Origin: Actinobacillus porcitonsillarum
Lineage (GTDB): Bacteria; Pseudomonadota; Gammaproteobacteria; Enterobacterales; Pasteurellaceae
NCBI RefSeq assembly: GCF_003101015.1
Contig: NZ_CP029206.1
Coordinates: 930,001 to 994,000, forward strand
DNA: 64,000 nucleotides
Direction: 5' to 3'
In this document: in pieces, positions 8,576 to 18,598 of the stretch
Layout of the letters: each line of letters starts with the position of its first letter
Position numbering within the stretch: the first letter of the stretch is position 1
Translations under genes and position numbers: made by a program
The notes under the pieces: model-generated
What the model saw: only the letters and a program-made list of their open reading frames with translations
Databases searched by the model: none
What the model was told of the DNA's origin: nothing

Positions 8576-9874
8576 ATGCTTAAATTTGCTTATCAAGAAC
8601 ATTATCGTTCTTATTATCTCGATTCTCGAAATCTGCAACTCCAATTTCCTGCTATTTCTTCTAATCAAACGGCTGATGTTTGTGTGATTGGCGCTGGCTT
8701 TTTAGGGCTTTCTACGGCATTAGAATTAGCTGAAAAGGGCAAAAAAGTGATTGTGCTTGAAGGGGCGAGAGTTGGCTTTGGCGCTTCAGGGCGTTCTGGT
8801 GGACAGGCGATCAACGGTTTTGAAGAGGGAATTGATGAATACATTAAGCAAGTTGGGTTCGAAAAAGCACGCAAACTTTGGGATATGTCGCTCGAAGCGA
8901 TTGATATTATTGACGAGCGTATTCAAAAATATGCTATCCAGTGCGATTGGAAGAAGGGCTATGCGACCTTAGCATTAAACGAGCGCCGAATGGACGATCT
9001 GGTTGCAATGGAGCAAGCCAGCCGAGAGCATTTTGGTTATCAAAAAATGCAGCTTTGGGATAAAAATCAGTTAAAGCAGCATTTAGGAAGTGATATTTAT
9101 GTTGGCGGATTGTTTGACAGTAATTCAGGGCATTTACACCCATTGAACTATTGTTTAGGGCTAGCGAAAGCTTGTGCCGATCTTGGCGTGCAAATTTATG
9201 AACACTCTCCTGCAACCGATATTCAAGTCAAAAGTCATACGCAAGCGGTTGTTTTTTCAGAAAATTTTACCATTCAGTGTGAAAGTGTTGTTTTAGCAAC
9301 AAACGCTTATATCGATAACTTATCGAAAAAGATAACATTTGGAATTGAAAAAACGATTTTACCGGTAGAGAGTTTTATTATTGCGACAGAACCACTAGAA
9401 CAAAAACTGGCGGATAGTTTAATCAATAACGGTATGTCCGTTTGCGATAACAACTTGTTACTAGATTATTACCGCTTGTCCGCTGATAACCGCTTATTAT
9501 TCGGGAGCGATTCAAGCACCAATGTGGATATGGTGGCAAAAATGCGATCAGAAATGCTGGCGGTTTTCCCTCAATTAGAAGAGACGAAAATCGAGTATGG
9601 TTGGGCCGGTCCAATTGATATGACGATGAACTCTACACCTCATTTTGGACGAGTAAAACCCAATGTGTATTTTGCGCAAGGTTTTTCGGGACACGGCGTT
9701 GCTTTAACCGGACTAGCCGGCCGTATTATTAGTGAAGCTATTGAAGGTAATGACGAACGTTTGGCGATTTTTGAAAGTCTGAAAGTGCCTAAATTATATG
9801 GCGGAAAATGGGTCAAGCGAGTAGCATTAAAAATAGGTATTCCTTATTACCGTTTTTTAGATAAATATCGTTAA
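8576..9874 (+). CDS. FAD-dependent oxidoreductase, DadA/PuuB-like
   Basis: A 432-aa flavoprotein of the D-amino-acid oxidase fold. A dinucleotide-binding GxGxxG motif (VIGAGFLGLSTALELAEKG) lies at about residues 38-56, followed by the GFGASGRSGGQ stretch characteristic of the DAO/glycine-oxidase/PuuB group. A C-terminal FAD-binding segment (YFAQGFSGHGVALTGLAGR) is also present. The closest named relative by eye is gamma-glutamylputrescine oxidase (PuuB/OrdL). No other polyamine catabolism gene is nearby, so the substrate is open. It is monocistronic, after the tRNA cluster, with its own terminator. Confidence 0.8.
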   Translation: MLKFAYQEHYRSYYLDSRNLQLQFPAISSNQTADVCVIGAGFLGLSTALELAEKGKKVIVLEGARVGFGASGRSGGQAINGFEEGIDEYIKQVGFEKARKLWDMSLEAIDIIDERIQKYAIQCDWKKGYATLALNERRMDDLVAMEQASREHFGYQKMQLWDKNQLKQHLGSDIYVGGLFDSNSGHLHPLNYCLGLAKACADLGVQIYEHSPATDIQVKSHTQAVVFSENFTIQCESVVLATNAYIDNLSKKITFGIEKTILPVESFIIATEPLEQKLADSLINNGMSVCDNNLLLDYYRLSADNRLLFGSDSSTNVDMVAKMRSEMLAVFPQLEETKIEYGWAGPIDMTMNSTPHFGRVKPNVYFAQGFSGHGVALTGLAGRIISEAIEGNDERLAIFESLKVPKLYGGKWVKRVALKIGIPYYRFLDKYR

Positions 9875-9880
9875 TGAGAA

Positions 9881-9911
9881 AGATGTAGGTAAATTGCCTA
9901 CATCTTTTTTG
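9881..9911 (+). terminator. Terminator after the FAD oxidoreductase gene
   Basis: AGATGTAGG (9881-9889) pairs with CCTACATCT (9897-9905), followed by a T run. Confidence 0.85.
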
Positions 9912-9974
9912 TTTTGAAATTTAGAGACTTTCGGATAGACTGACAACTATTCATTTGAACATAATGAGGTTATT

Positions 9975-11471
9975 TTGAAAGGATTATTACTCCGTTTCAT
10001 TGGGGCGATAGCATTACTTTTGTGGGCATGGGATATGGTTTTTCCATGGCAAAAATTGATGCAGGCTGAAGAAAATCGTTATACACACATTCAACATCAA
10101 AAACAGTTGAAAGTGGGTATGATCAATCACCCTTTATCTTATTTTGTGAATGCGGAAGGCGCATCGGGGATTGAATATGAGTTATCAAAAGCCTTTGCTG
10201 ATTATTTAGGCGTTTCCTTAAGTGTAGAATCTTTTGATAATAGTGATCAGTTATTTAAGGCATTAAAAGAAAACCAAATTGATATTGCTGCCGCCGGTTT
10301 GTTGTATCAGCCTGAGAGAGGAGAACAATTTCAAATTGGTGCGAGTTATTATTCAGCCTCTTGGCAAGTTGTTTATAAAAAAGGAAATACCAGACCTTAT
10401 AAATTGGGTGATCTTCAGGGGGAGTTGCTTGTTCCATCAGGTTCAGCTGTGATACCCATTTTAGAGCAGCTTAAAGAAGTTAATCCAATGCTAACTTGGA
10501 AAACCACCGATAAATATACGCAAGAAGAACTGCTATTACAGGTGGCGGAAGGTAAGTTACCTTATACGATAGCTGTCTCGGTTGATATTTCTGCTGCACA
10601 GCATATTAGCCCGAATATTGCGGTTGGGTTTGACTTAACAGATGAAATGCCGGTTATTTGGTATTTACCAAACAGCTCTTTTAGTGAGTTGCAAGCAGCT
10701 GTTCTAGAATTTATGGATAGTGCGAATGAAACAGGCCTATTGTCTCGTGTCGAAGAAAAGTATTTTAATCATTTAAGTCGTTTTGATTATGTTGATATAC
10801 AGAGTTATTTAAATGCTATCAAAAATATTTTGCCTAAATATCAACCGCTGTTTGAAAAATATAGAGGCGAGTTAGAATGGCAAATGTTAGCGGCAATTGC
10901 TTATCAAGAGTCGCATTGGGATCCTAACTCCACTTCTCCTACTGGGGTAAGGGGAATGATGATGCTAACTCGAGACACGGCAGAGCGTATGCGTGTAGCG
11001 GATAGAACAAATGCAGAGCAGAGTATTCGAGGTGGTGCAGAATATTTACAAATGTTAATTGAACAGCTTCCGACAACAATACCGAAGGAAGATCGCATTT
11101 GGTATGGATTAGCTGCCTATAATATGGGAATGGGGCATCTGCTTGATGTTAGACGGCTGACTAAACAGCTTGGTGGCGATCCGGATAATTGGCTAGATGT
11201 GAAGAAAAATCTACCGCTTTTAGCAGAAAAACGCCATTATAGTGGGTTGAAATATGGCTATGCTCGAGGGTTTGAGGCCTATAACTATGTTGAAAATATC
11301 CGTAAATATTACAGCAGTATTATCAATCATCAACGTGTAGAAGAGCAAAAAATCCAAGCTGAACAAAGAGCACAACAAGAAAACATTAACAACAATAATA
11401 TGATATCGGAGAAATCAATCAATGAAATGCAAAGTGAGACTGAAGCAGAGAAGAAGCCTAACAACGAATAA
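9975..11471 (+). CDS. mltF: Membrane-bound lytic murein transglycosylase F (MltF)
   Basis: MltF cleaves peptidoglycan glycan strands to 1,6-anhydromuropeptides. The 498-aa protein starts with TTG at 9975 behind a GAGGT ribosome binding site and has an N-terminal membrane anchor or signal segment (residues 4-22). A solute-binding-protein-like domain (about 40-265) is followed by the SLT domain: catalytic glutamate near residue 312 in [11 protein letters not shown], then [12 protein letters not shown] and [11 protein letters not shown]. The C-terminal tail is rich in Q, E and N and looks disordered. It converges on yjjG with a shared terminator between them. Confidence 0.95.
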   Translation: MKGLLLRFIGAIALLLWAWDMVFPWQKLMQAEENRYTHIQHQKQLKVGMINHPLSYFVNAEGASGIEYELSKAFADYLGVSLSVESFDNSDQLFKALKENQIDIAAAGLLYQPERGEQFQIGASYYSASWQVVYKKGNTRPYKLGDLQGELLVPSGSAVIPILEQLKEVNPMLTWKTTDKYTQEELLLQVAEGKLPYTIAVSVDISAAQHISPNIAVGFDLTDEMPVIWYLPNSSFSELQAAVLEFMDSANETGLLSRVEEKYFNHLSRFDYVDIQSYLNAIKNILPKYQPLFEKYRGELEWQMLAAIAYQESHWDPNSTSPTGVRGMMMLTRDTAERMRVADRTNAEQSIRGGAEYLQMLIEQLPTTIPKEDRIWYGLAAYNMGMGHLLDVRRLTKQLGGDPDNWLDVKKNLPLLAEKRHYSGLKYGYARGFEAYNYVENIRKYYSSIINHQRVEEQKIQAEQRAQQENINNNNMISEKSINEMQSETEAEKKPNNE

Positions 11472-11562
11472 AAACCGAAGAATTATGCATATTTGGAAAA
11501 GAAAACGCTTAATTAAGGAGAGAAGAGAAGTTGCATTTACAATCATGAATAGTCTATAACCT

Positions 11563-11605
11563 AAACATAATCTGACTGTATTTTACAAGCGGTCAGATTA
11601 TGTTT
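11563..11605. terminator. Bidirectional terminator between mltF and yjjG, loop carries an uptake signal
   Basis: AAACATAATCTGAC (11563-11576) pairs perfectly over 14 bp with GTCAGATTATGTTT (11592-11605). The uptake signal ACAAGCGGT lies at 11585-11593, in the loop and the first bases of the right arm. It serves the convergent genes mltF and yjjG. Confidence 0.8.
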
Positions 11606-11616
11606 TATTTTTACGA

Positions 11617-12291
11617 TTAACCATTCACGATATCAATTAATTCTCGGATATGGGTAATTTCATAGGTAGGATGAATTTCCGTCTCGTTCGTTTGTTTGGC
11701 GTGATTAAACCAACAGGTATCAATACCGGCATTATATCCACCAAGAATATCAGAAGCCAAAGTGTCTCCAACCATTAAAATTTTGGTCTTGTCTAAATTG
11801 TCCATCAATGAGAAGGCATAATCAAAGACTTTGCGATCCGGTTTAGCAACGCCGATTTGTTCTGAAACTACGACCATTTCGAAGAACTTTTTAGTTTGTG
11901 TATTGTTCAAACGGCTTTCTTGAAGCTCGGTAAAACCATTTGTGATAATGCCCATTTTTACCTTGCCATATAAGGCATCTAGCATTTCCATCACGCCATC
12001 TAGAGGTTGGCTCACTTTTGCCATTTCTGCCATTAATTCTTGATTAAGTTGTAATTGATTTACCCCAATTTGAGCAGAAAGTTTTGCAAAGCGGCGCATT
12101 TGGATATCATTAGCGGTAATTTCATTATTCTGATAAGCAACCCAAAGTAATTTATTGACCGCTTGAAATGCCTCATAATCCTCTGGTGTAAACTCTATGC
12201 CGTAGCGTTTTAGCATAGAGGTTAAACCAAGATAAGAATTGAATGAAAAAAGTGTTTCATCGGCATCAAATAAAACCCAGTTATAGCGCAT
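11617..12291 (-). CDS. yjjG: Pyrimidine 5'-nucleotidase YjjG (HAD family)
   Basis: A house-cleaning HAD phosphatase that removes phosphate from pyrimidine nucleotides, including non-canonical ones. HAD motif I (FDADETLF) is near the N-terminus, motif II is MGIITNGF, and motifs III/IV lie in GVAKPDRKVFDYAF and MVGDTLASDILGG. I prefer the ATG at 12291 because AAGGA sits 8 bp upstream. An ATG at 12300 has that same site too close. The product is about 224 aa. It lies just downstream of gcvA on the same strand with a short gap. Confidence 0.9.
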   Translation of the reverse strand: MRYNWVLFDADETLFSFNSYLGLTSMLKRYGIEFTPEDYEAFQAVNKLLWVAYQNNEITANDIQMRRFAKLSAQIGVNQLQLNQELMAEMAKVSQPLDGVMEMLDALYGKVKMGIITNGFTELQESRLNNTQTKKFFEMVVVSEQIGVAKPDRKVFDYAFSLMDNLDKTKILMVGDTLASDILGGYNAGIDTCWFNHAKQTNETEIHPTYEITHIRELIDIVNG

Positions 12292-12305
12292 GCTCGTCAT
12301 CCTTA

Positions 12306-13196
12306 TTATTTATAGCTGTTTTTAATTTCTTCGGTAATCCAGTTTACAAAATGTTTAACTTTTTCGCTCTGAGCCATTTGCGGTGGATAAACAACATAGA
12401 AGGCTTTTTCGTCATAAACATCTGTTGAGAATGGCTCGACAACTGTACCGGCTTCAATCTCGTCTTGAGCTAACATTCGGTTAGCAACGACAACACCTTG
12501 CCCATGTTTTGCAGCTTGGATCCCCATTGAGGTTGTACTAAACATCGGGCCAATTTCAGTATTCACATTCCCTAAATTTAAGTGATCGACCATTTGGTTC
12601 CATTTTGTATAAGAACAAACATGGATTAGGTTTTTACCTGCTAAATCTTTAGGTTCTGTGATTGGATTTTCTTTTAAATAATCCGGTGAAGCTAATAGCA
12701 TAATACGTGCTTTTACCAGCTCAATAGCTTCTAGGTTGTTCCAATTGCCGTTGCCATAATAGATCGCAACGTCTGTATCTTTGCCAAAAAGTCCTTCATC
12801 TTGTGGCATCGTAGTTAAACGCACTTCAATATCAGGAAAGCGTTGATGGAAATCGTTTAAACGAGGTACTAACCAATGCATACCAAAAGATGGAGTAGTA
12901 CTGATTGAAAGAATTTGACGGCTTGCTTTTAATTTTACTTTTTCAGTTGCTGAAGCAATCTTGTCTAAAAGCGGTTTAATTTCTTCGAAATATTGCAAAC
13001 CGGTTTCAGTAAGTTCAAGTAAACGATTTTTACGATGAAATAATTTAATCCCTAGAAACTCTTCAAGTAATTTAATTTGATGACTTACGGCTGCTTGGGT
13101 TACAAATAAATCTTCCGCGGCTTTCGTAAAATTTAAGTGGCGAGCGGCGGATTCAAACGCTTTGAGCGCATTTAATGGAGGGAGTTTTTTATTCAT
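12306..13196 (-). CDS. gcvA: Glycine cleavage system transcriptional regulator GcvA (LysR family)
   Basis: GcvA is the LysR-type regulator of the glycine cleavage genes and of the small RNA GcvB. The 296-aa protein begins with the conserved KLPPLNALKAFESAARHLNFTKAAEDL and a helix-turn-helix in LFVTQAAVSHQIKLLEEFLG (about residues 34-53), matching enterobacterial GcvA far better than generic LysR proteins. A substrate-binding domain follows. The gene is divergent from gcvB, exactly the E. coli arrangement, which supports the assignment. Confidence 0.94.
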   Translation of the reverse strand: MNKKLPPLNALKAFESAARHLNFTKAAEDLFVTQAAVSHQIKLLEEFLGIKLFHRKNRLLELTETGLQYFEEIKPLLDKIASATEKVKLKASRQILSISTTPSFGMHWLVPRLNDFHQRFPDIEVRLTTMPQDEGLFGKDTDVAIYYGNGNWNNLEAIELVKARIMLLASPDYLKENPITEPKDLAGKNLIHVCSYTKWNQMVDHLNLGNVNTEIGPMFSTTSMGIQAAKHGQGVVVANRMLAQDEIEAGTVVEPFSTDVYDEKAFYVVYPPQMAQSEKVKHFVNWITEEIKNSYK

Positions 13197-13275
13197 AGGT
13201 ATTATTTCTTAGATTCAGTAAAGAGGTAGATTTATAACATTATTTTTTTTGATAATTTAAATTAAAATTTCTCGT

Positions 13276-13303
13276 TTGCATTCTTATGCTAGATCACTAT
13301 AAT
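13276..13303 (+). promoter_or_regulatory. Promoter of gcvB
   Basis: TTGCAT (13276-13281), a 16-bp spacer and a perfect TATAAT (13298-13303). Transcription would start near 13310. The AT-rich DNA between this promoter and gcvA is where GcvA would be expected to bind; I could not define its site. Confidence 0.75.
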
Positions 13304-13309
13304 TCGCAC

Positions 13310-13500
13310 CGTACTTAGGATGGATAGTGATAGTGCATTGGTTTTACCGGTAGCTATTTCTTAATTTTAAGTATGATGTTGTGTTTGCATATTGGTCTAG
13401 GAAACTAGACAGGAGTAATAATTCATTTATTACTCATTTCACTTCCTGTATATTTTAAACCCTTTTGGTTTTATGCCCCTCCTTTTGAGGGGCTTTTTTT
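13310..13500 (+). ncRNA. gcvB: GcvB small regulatory RNA
   Basis: GcvB is an Hfq-dependent sRNA that represses many amino-acid and peptide uptake genes. The G/U-rich seed (R1-like) ATGATGTTGTGTTTGCAT lies at 13373-13390 and is followed by TTGGTCTAG. The second conserved region CACTTCCTGTA is at 13440-13450. A hairpin GTCTAG-gaaa-CTAGAC (13395-13410) and a strong terminator GCCCCTC-N5-GAGGGGC plus seven T (13475-13500) are present. Promoter, length (about 190 nt) and position divergent from gcvA all match. The 409-bp gap between gcvA and adk is explained by this gene. Confidence 0.93.
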
Positions 13501-13557
13501 ATCCTTAAAAAAACTAATCTATTGTACCGCTTTCTTCAGGTTTGATTCAATAAAAAA

Positions 13558-13583
13558 CGGCAAGATTCTTAAAAAATCTTACC
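13558..13583 (-). terminator. Terminator of adk
   Basis: CGGCAAGATT (13558-13567) pairs with AATCTTACCG (13574-13583) with one mismatch. Read on the minus strand the hairpin is followed by a T run. An uptake signal core (ACCGCTTGT, minus strand) overlaps the adk-proximal arm. Confidence 0.75.
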
Positions 13584-13605
13584 GCTTGTTTATTTTTACG
13601 TAGAA

Positions 13606-14301
<696 letters not shown>

Positions 14302-14310
14302 TTATTTAGT

Positions 14311-14910
14311 CTATAAACGAATCTGTTTTACTGAAATCGCACGTTTTTCATCGAAAGGATTTAACGCATTGATCATCATGACTTTCTCAAAAGAAGACAA
14401 ATCAACGACACTGATTTCAGTTAAACAAACTTGGTTTTGGGCTAATAAATAGCTTAATTGCGTACCTTTTAATAAAAAGTGCGTTGGACTATACCATTGA
14501 TTTTGTTTAAGAAACAGCAGATTGCCAATAGTGCAATCGCTCACAAAGCCGTTATTGATAATGATCACTTCATCTGCAGCTTCTGTTTTTAATTTTTCTA
14601 AGCATTGACGATCACTATACTTAAAGCGGTAATCTAAGCCCTCTACATACACACATTGAAAGGTGCGAATTTCCTTTGGTGTATAAGGAAAATACTTTAC
14701 CTCAAATGCCTCGTGATTATAATCAATCCGACATCTTATTTGTCCGACACGATACTCTTCTGGAACCTTAATCAAAGCGACTAATTGAATATCAGGCGTT
14801 TTTTTGAAAAAAGTACGCATCGTGTTTTCAAAACGAGCTTGATGATATTCAAGATTTTGTACTACACCATCAATAATAGAGAGGGTTTCAAAGGTTGGAT
14901 AAAGGGACAT
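14311..14910 (-). CDS. pabC: Aminotransferase class IV family protein, probable aminodeoxychorismate lyase (PabC)
   Basis: A 199-aa protein of the class IV PLP fold; it starts MSLYPTFETLSIIDG and has the conserved NLEYHQARF stretch and VIIINNGFVSDCTIGNLLF. Its likely PLP lysine is in DYRFKYSDR (about residue 112). It overlaps pabB by 23 bp, so the pair most likely makes p-aminobenzoate: PabB forms aminodeoxychorismate and PabC releases pyruvate. It is shorter than E. coli PabC (269 aa). The activity is inferred from context. Confidence 0.8.
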   Translation of the reverse strand: MSLYPTFETLSIIDGVVQNLEYHQARFENTMRTFFKKTPDIQLVALIKVPEEYRVGQIRCRIDYNHEAFEVKYFPYTPKEIRTFQCVYVEGLDYRFKYSDRQCLEKLKTEAADEVIIINNGFVSDCTIGNLLFLKQNQWYSPTHFLLKGTQLSYLLAQNQVCLTEISVVDLSSFEKVMMINALNPFDEKRAISVKQIRL

Positions 14911-15859
14911 AAACTTTCTCTAAAATCTCGTTGTATTCTTCTTCAATAAGGCTTTGTGATGTAATACCACCACCGCTACGAAAGCACAGTTTGCCAAATT
15001 GAGTTTGCTCAATATAGCGAATAGCGACAGCACTTTCTAGCGAGTCGCCATCAAAATAGCCAAAAACGCCTGTGTAATAGCCCCGAGGCGTAGATTCTGC
15101 TTGCTGAATAATTTGGACTGTTTTCTCTTTAGGTGCGCCACTAATCGAGCCTGCGGGGAGGAGTTTTGCTAAAATCGTACCAATATTCTCTTGCCATTTT
15201 TCAGGCAGCTCCCCGCAAATTTCAGAACTAGTCTGAAAAATAGCACCTTTATGCGTATTTATTTTCTCAACGTAGCGATATTTGGTCACTTGAATATTTT
15301 GAGCAACGATAGCTAAATCATTCCGAATTAAATCCACAATCGTATTATGTTCTTGAAATTCTTTCTGAGAATTTAACAATCGTTCTTTAGCATTTTCTTC
15401 CTCCGCATTGATTGTCCCTTTCATCGGATAAGAGAATATCTTATTTTCCTTAATTCGAATAAAGGTTTCAGGCGAAAAACAGACAAATTGATCCGGTAAA
15501 AAGAGCTTATATTTCGCTTTACTTTGGACAAAAATCGATTTTAAAGAATAATTTGTTTCAATCTTTGTCGGAAAAGTCAGGTTTAATAAATAGCTATTCC
15601 CTCTTTGAATTTCATTTTTTACCAAATCAAAAGCTATTTGATACTCTTTCAACGCTATGGGAAAAGCTTTTAACTGAAACACCTGATTTTCCTGTTCAAA
15701 ATGATGATTTTTAATATGCCCAAACTCAAAAAAGAGAGGGGAAGAAGTATTTTCTTCTAAAGCAAAAATCAGTGGCTTCTGTTGTTCAAAATCAATCAAG
15801 AAAAAAAAGGGTTTATGTTGTTTACCAAACTCATTGGCTTTATGGATAAATGATTGCAT
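14888..15859 (-). CDS. pabB: Aminodeoxychorismate synthase component I (PabB)
   Basis: Component I joins ammonia to chorismate in the folate pathway. The 323-aa protein carries the chorismate-binding core: NSYLLNLTFPT, FSYPMKGTINA, NTIVDLIRNDLA, GSISGAPKEKTVQIIQQAE and RGYYTGVFGYF. It lacks the longer N-terminal region of E. coli PabB, as is seen in other Pasteurellaceae. It overlaps pabC. The gene encoding the matching glutaminase is not adjacent: a PabA-like protein is encoded at 52352-52936. Confidence 0.92.
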   Translation of the reverse strand: MQSFIHKANEFGKQHKPFFFLIDFEQQKPLIFALEENTSSPLFFEFGHIKNHHFEQENQVFQLKAFPIALKEYQIAFDLVKNEIQRGNSYLLNLTFPTKIETNYSLKSIFVQSKAKYKLFLPDQFVCFSPETFIRIKENKIFSYPMKGTINAEEENAKERLLNSQKEFQEHNTIVDLIRNDLAIVAQNIQVTKYRYVEKINTHKGAIFQTSSEICGELPEKWQENIGTILAKLLPAGSISGAPKEKTVQIIQQAESTPRGYYTGVFGYFDGDSLESAVAIRYIEQTQFGKLCFRSGGGITSQSLIEEEYNEILEKVYVPLSNL

Positions 15860-15917
15860 TTGTTAAAAGAAGGGTAAGAAAAAAGCGGTTGTAAAAACCG
15901 CTCTGTATAATGATGTT

Positions 15918-15994
<77 letters not shown>

Positions 15995-16006
15995 TGAATG
16001 GGCGGT

Positions 16007-16035
16007 ATAATAAAATGCTCCGCCCTTGATGTCAA
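16007..16035 (-). promoter_or_regulatory. Promoter of tRNA-Ala
   Basis: On the minus strand TTGACA (16030-16035), a 17-bp spacer and TATTAT (16007-16012), followed by a GC-rich discriminator. It lies in the 48-bp gap between gltX and the tRNA. Confidence 0.75.
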
Positions 16036-16041
16036 TACCAA

Positions 16042-17481
16042 TTATGCTTGTGCGTTGATAAAATCAATCGCTTTTTGAAGGCGTTCAAGCGTTCTTTCTT
16101 TACCGACTAATTTCGCCGTAATATCCATAGATGGCGATTGACCTGAGCCGGTTACAGCAAGGCGGAATGGCATACCCACTTTACCCATACCGATTTCAAG
16201 CTCTGCAGCGGTTTGGTTCATTGCATCGTGGATATTTTCAACCGTCCAATCATCACAAGCGGTCAATTTTTCTAATAATTTTGCAAGTGGTGCAACTGCT
16301 TCTGCTTTGAAGTTTTTCGCTACCGCTTTTTCATCGTAGCTATCAAATTCTTGATAGAAATAACGGCTTTGGCTTGCTAACTCTTTTAAGGTTTTTGCAC
16401 GTTCGCTTAATACAGGGATAATTTCTTCCAATGTTGGACCATTTGCTGTATCAATGTTTTGATCATTCATGTGCCATGCCAAGTATTTAGCGACATGCTC
16501 TGCCGGTAAACTACGCATATAGTGTTGGTTTAACCACTGTAATTTTTCAGTGTTAAAGGCACTTGCTGATTTGCTTACAGAATGAATATCAAATAATTCG
16601 ATCATCTCTTCACGAGTGAAGATCTCTTGGTCGCCGTGTCCCCAGCCTAAACGTACGAGATAGTTAATTAAGGCTTCCGGTAAATAGCCATCATCACGAT
16701 ATTGCATTACGCTGACCGCACCGTGACGTTTAGAGAGTTTTTGACCGTCATCGCCGTTAATCATCGACACGTGAGCATAAGTTGGAATTTCTGCCCCTAA
16801 CGCTTTTAAAATGTTGATTTGGCGCGGCGTGTTGTTGATATGATCTTCACCACGGACAACGTGGGTAATGCCCATATCCCAGTCATCAACAACGACACAG
16901 AAGTTGTAGGTTGGCGCACCATCGGTACGGCGGATAATTAAGTCATCTAATTCGCTGTTGCTGATTTCAATGCGTCCACGCACCGCATCATCAAAGACCA
17001 CTGAGCCTTCTGTTGGATTTTTAAAACGAACAACGTGCGGTTCGCTTGGATCGTGAGAATGATCACCTAAGCAATGGCGATCATAACGTGGTTTTTCTTT
17101 GTTTGCTTCTTGGTTTGCACGTAATTCATCTAAACGCTCTTTTGAGCAATAGCAGCGGTATGCTGTGCCTTCTTCAATCATTTGATCGATCACTTGGTTA
17201 TAACGATCAAAACGTTTTGTTTGGAAATAAGGACCGTGTTCCCACGCTAAGTTAAGCCATTCCATACCTTCAATAATCGCAGCGGTTGCTTCTGGGGTAG
17301 AACGCTCAAGGTCAGTATCTTCAATGCGTAATACAAATTCGCCGTTGTTATGTTTAGCATATAACCAAGAATAAAGTGCGGTTCTTGCACCACCAACGTG
17401 TAAATAGCCTGTCGGGCTTGGTGCGAAACGAGTACGCACTTTTACATTCGGGTCTAAAGGGAAAAGGGTTTCAATTTTCAT
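16042..17481 (-). CDS. gltX: Glutamate--tRNA ligase
   Basis: A class I aminoacyl-tRNA synthetase that charges tRNA-Glu. The 479-aa protein has the HIGH-type motif [16 protein letters not shown] (about residues 18-33) and the KMSKS-type motif KLSKRHG (about 252). Catalytic-core blocks RIEDTD and [14 protein letters not shown] are also present. Length and start fit the bacterial family. It is transcribed toward tRNA-Ala and is divergent from the tRNA-Val cluster. Confidence 0.98.
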   Translation of the reverse strand: MKIETLFPLDPNVKVRTRFAPSPTGYLHVGGARTALYSWLYAKHNNGEFVLRIEDTDLERSTPEATAAIIEGMEWLNLAWEHGPYFQTKRFDRYNQVIDQMIEEGTAYRCYCSKERLDELRANQEANKEKPRYDRHCLGDHSHDPSEPHVVRFKNPTEGSVVFDDAVRGRIEISNSELDDLIIRRTDGAPTYNFCVVVDDWDMGITHVVRGEDHINNTPRQINILKALGAEIPTYAHVSMINGDDGQKLSKRHGAVSVMQYRDDGYLPEALINYLVRLGWGHGDQEIFTREEMIELFDIHSVSKSASAFNTEKLQWLNQHYMRSLPAEHVAKYLAWHMNDQNIDTANGPTLEEIIPVLSERAKTLKELASQSRYFYQEFDSYDEKAVAKNFKAEAVAPLAKLLEKLTACDDWTVENIHDAMNQTAAELEIGMGKVGMPFRLAVTGSGQSPSMDITAKLVGKERTLERLQKAIDFINAQA

Positions 17482-17624
17482 TCTATTTGCCTATTTTGTA
17501 AAATTTGAGTCAAAATCGACCGCTATTCTACTCTTTTTTTGCTTTCTTTTGGGGAATAAAATGCTTAAAAACGGGTGTTTTGGACGAAAAAAACGCCAAA
17601 CAGCACGAAATTACAAAAAAGCGT

Positions 17625-17652
17625 TTGACGAATGGTTAAAAACCTCTATAAT
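17625..17652 (+). promoter_or_regulatory. Promoter of the tRNA-Val cluster
   Basis: TTGACG (17625-17630), a 16-bp spacer and a perfect TATAAT (17647-17652) with discriminator GCGACC. The stretch GCGTTTGAC also precedes the tRNA-Ser cluster, so the two stable-RNA promoters look alike. Confidence 0.82.
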
Positions 17653-17668
17653 GCGACCTCACGACAAC

Positions 17669-17744
17669 GGGCGATTAGCTCAGTTGGGAGAGCACCTCCC
17701 TTACAAGGAGGGGGTCACTGGTTCGAGACCGGTATCGCCCACCA
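17669..17744 (+). tRNA. tRNA-Val(TAC), copy 1 of 4
   Basis: A 76-nt tRNA with acceptor stem GGGCGAT/ATCGCCC, anticodon stem CCTCC/GGAGG, loop CTTACAA (anticodon TAC) and encoded CCA. Confidence 0.96.
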
Positions 17745-17792
17745 CTTCAACTTTTGAAGTCTGTTGTCAAAAAATCTAATTTAGTTTGAAAA

Positions 17793-17868
17793 GGGCGATT
17801 AGCTCAGTTGGGAGAGCACCTCCCTTACAAGGAGGGGGTCACTGGTTCGAGACCGGTATCGCCCACCA
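17793..17868 (+). tRNA. tRNA-Val(TAC), copy 2 of 4
   Basis: Identical in sequence to copy 1, after a 48-bp spacer. Confidence 0.96.
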
Positions 17869-17925
17869 CTTTTTTAAAGTGCCAACCTTTCAAACTTCCC
17901 ATTAGTTTAAATGCTTATCTTAAGT

Positions 17926-18001
17926 GGGCGATTAGCTCAGTTGGGAGAGCACCTCCCTTACAAGGAGGGGGTCACTGGTTCGAGACCGGTATCGCCCACC
18001 A
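17926..18001 (+). tRNA. tRNA-Val(TAC), copy 3 of 4
   Basis: Identical in sequence to copy 1, after a 57-bp spacer that is unrelated to the other spacers except for short flanking words. Confidence 0.96.
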
Positions 18002-18043
18002 CTTAATTAAAGTGTTTAAACTAGTCGAAACCGCAAGGTATTC

Positions 18044-18119
18044 GGGCGATTAGCTCAGTTGGGAGAGCACCTCCCTTACAAGGAGGGGGTCACTGGTTCG
18101 AGACCGGTATCGCCCACCA
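18044..18119 (+). tRNA. tRNA-Val(TAC), copy 4 of 4
   Basis: Identical in sequence to copy 1, after a 42-bp spacer. It is the last tRNA of the cluster, 22 bp before the end of the convergent methyltransferase-like gene. Confidence 0.96.
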
Positions 18120-18141
18120 CTCATACTTTATCTTCTATTTT

Positions 18142-18579
18142 TTATATCCAACGTCTTACTTGCTTTTTGTATTGTAAATAGTTTTGTCCGAATTTTTCTT
18201 CGAGTACTTTTTCTTCAGGGATAATCTGTAAATAATTTATGATACACACAAAAAGTGGCAAGCCTAGCCAAGCCAGTAAATGCGACAAATACATTGCCCA
18301 AGCACAAAGTAATAAGGTAAGGCTTAAATACATTGGATTGCGTGTAAATCGATAAATACCATCCGTTACCAACGCTGATGTTTTATTTGGATTGATGGGG
18401 GTTATGGTTGTTTTTGCTTGATAAAATGACATTAGACTCATTGCACCTATGATAAAGGCAAGAGCTATCACAGGTAAAATGAGGTAAAAAGGAAATACAA
18501 GCGGGTAAATTTGAGGCAAAAAATACATAAAAGCCCCAGAGAGCAAAAATAAAAGTGGCGGAGGTAAGGTTAATTTCAT
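18142..18579 (-). CDS. Isoprenylcysteine carboxyl methyltransferase-like membrane protein
   Basis: A 145-aa polytopic membrane protein with about four hydrophobic segments. The C-terminal half has the ICMT/PEMT-type signature: GIYRFTRNPMYLSLTLLLCAW, then IPEEKVLEEKFGQNYLQYKKQVRRW. Proteins of this family use S-adenosylmethionine; the substrate of bacterial members is mostly unknown. I chose the ATG at 18579 because a purine-rich GGAAG site lies a normal distance upstream. An ATG six bases earlier is too close to it. It follows recF by 19 bp and may be co-transcribed with dnaA-dnaN-recF. Confidence 0.8.
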   Translation of the reverse strand: MKLTLPPPLLFLLSGAFMYFLPQIYPLVFPFYLILPVIALAFIIGAMSLMSFYQAKTTITPINPNKTSALVTDGIYRFTRNPMYLSLTLLLCAWAMYLSHLLAWLGLPLFVCIINYLQIIPEEKVLEEKFGQNYLQYKKQVRRWI

Positions 18580-18598
18580 GCTCATCTTCCTTCAAGGA

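Noticed and set aside
17669..18119. Tandem repeat or mobile element
   Set aside because: The four near-identical 76-bp units are complete tRNA-Val(TAC) genes with CCA ends. The spacers are unrelated, so this is a multi-copy tRNA cluster.
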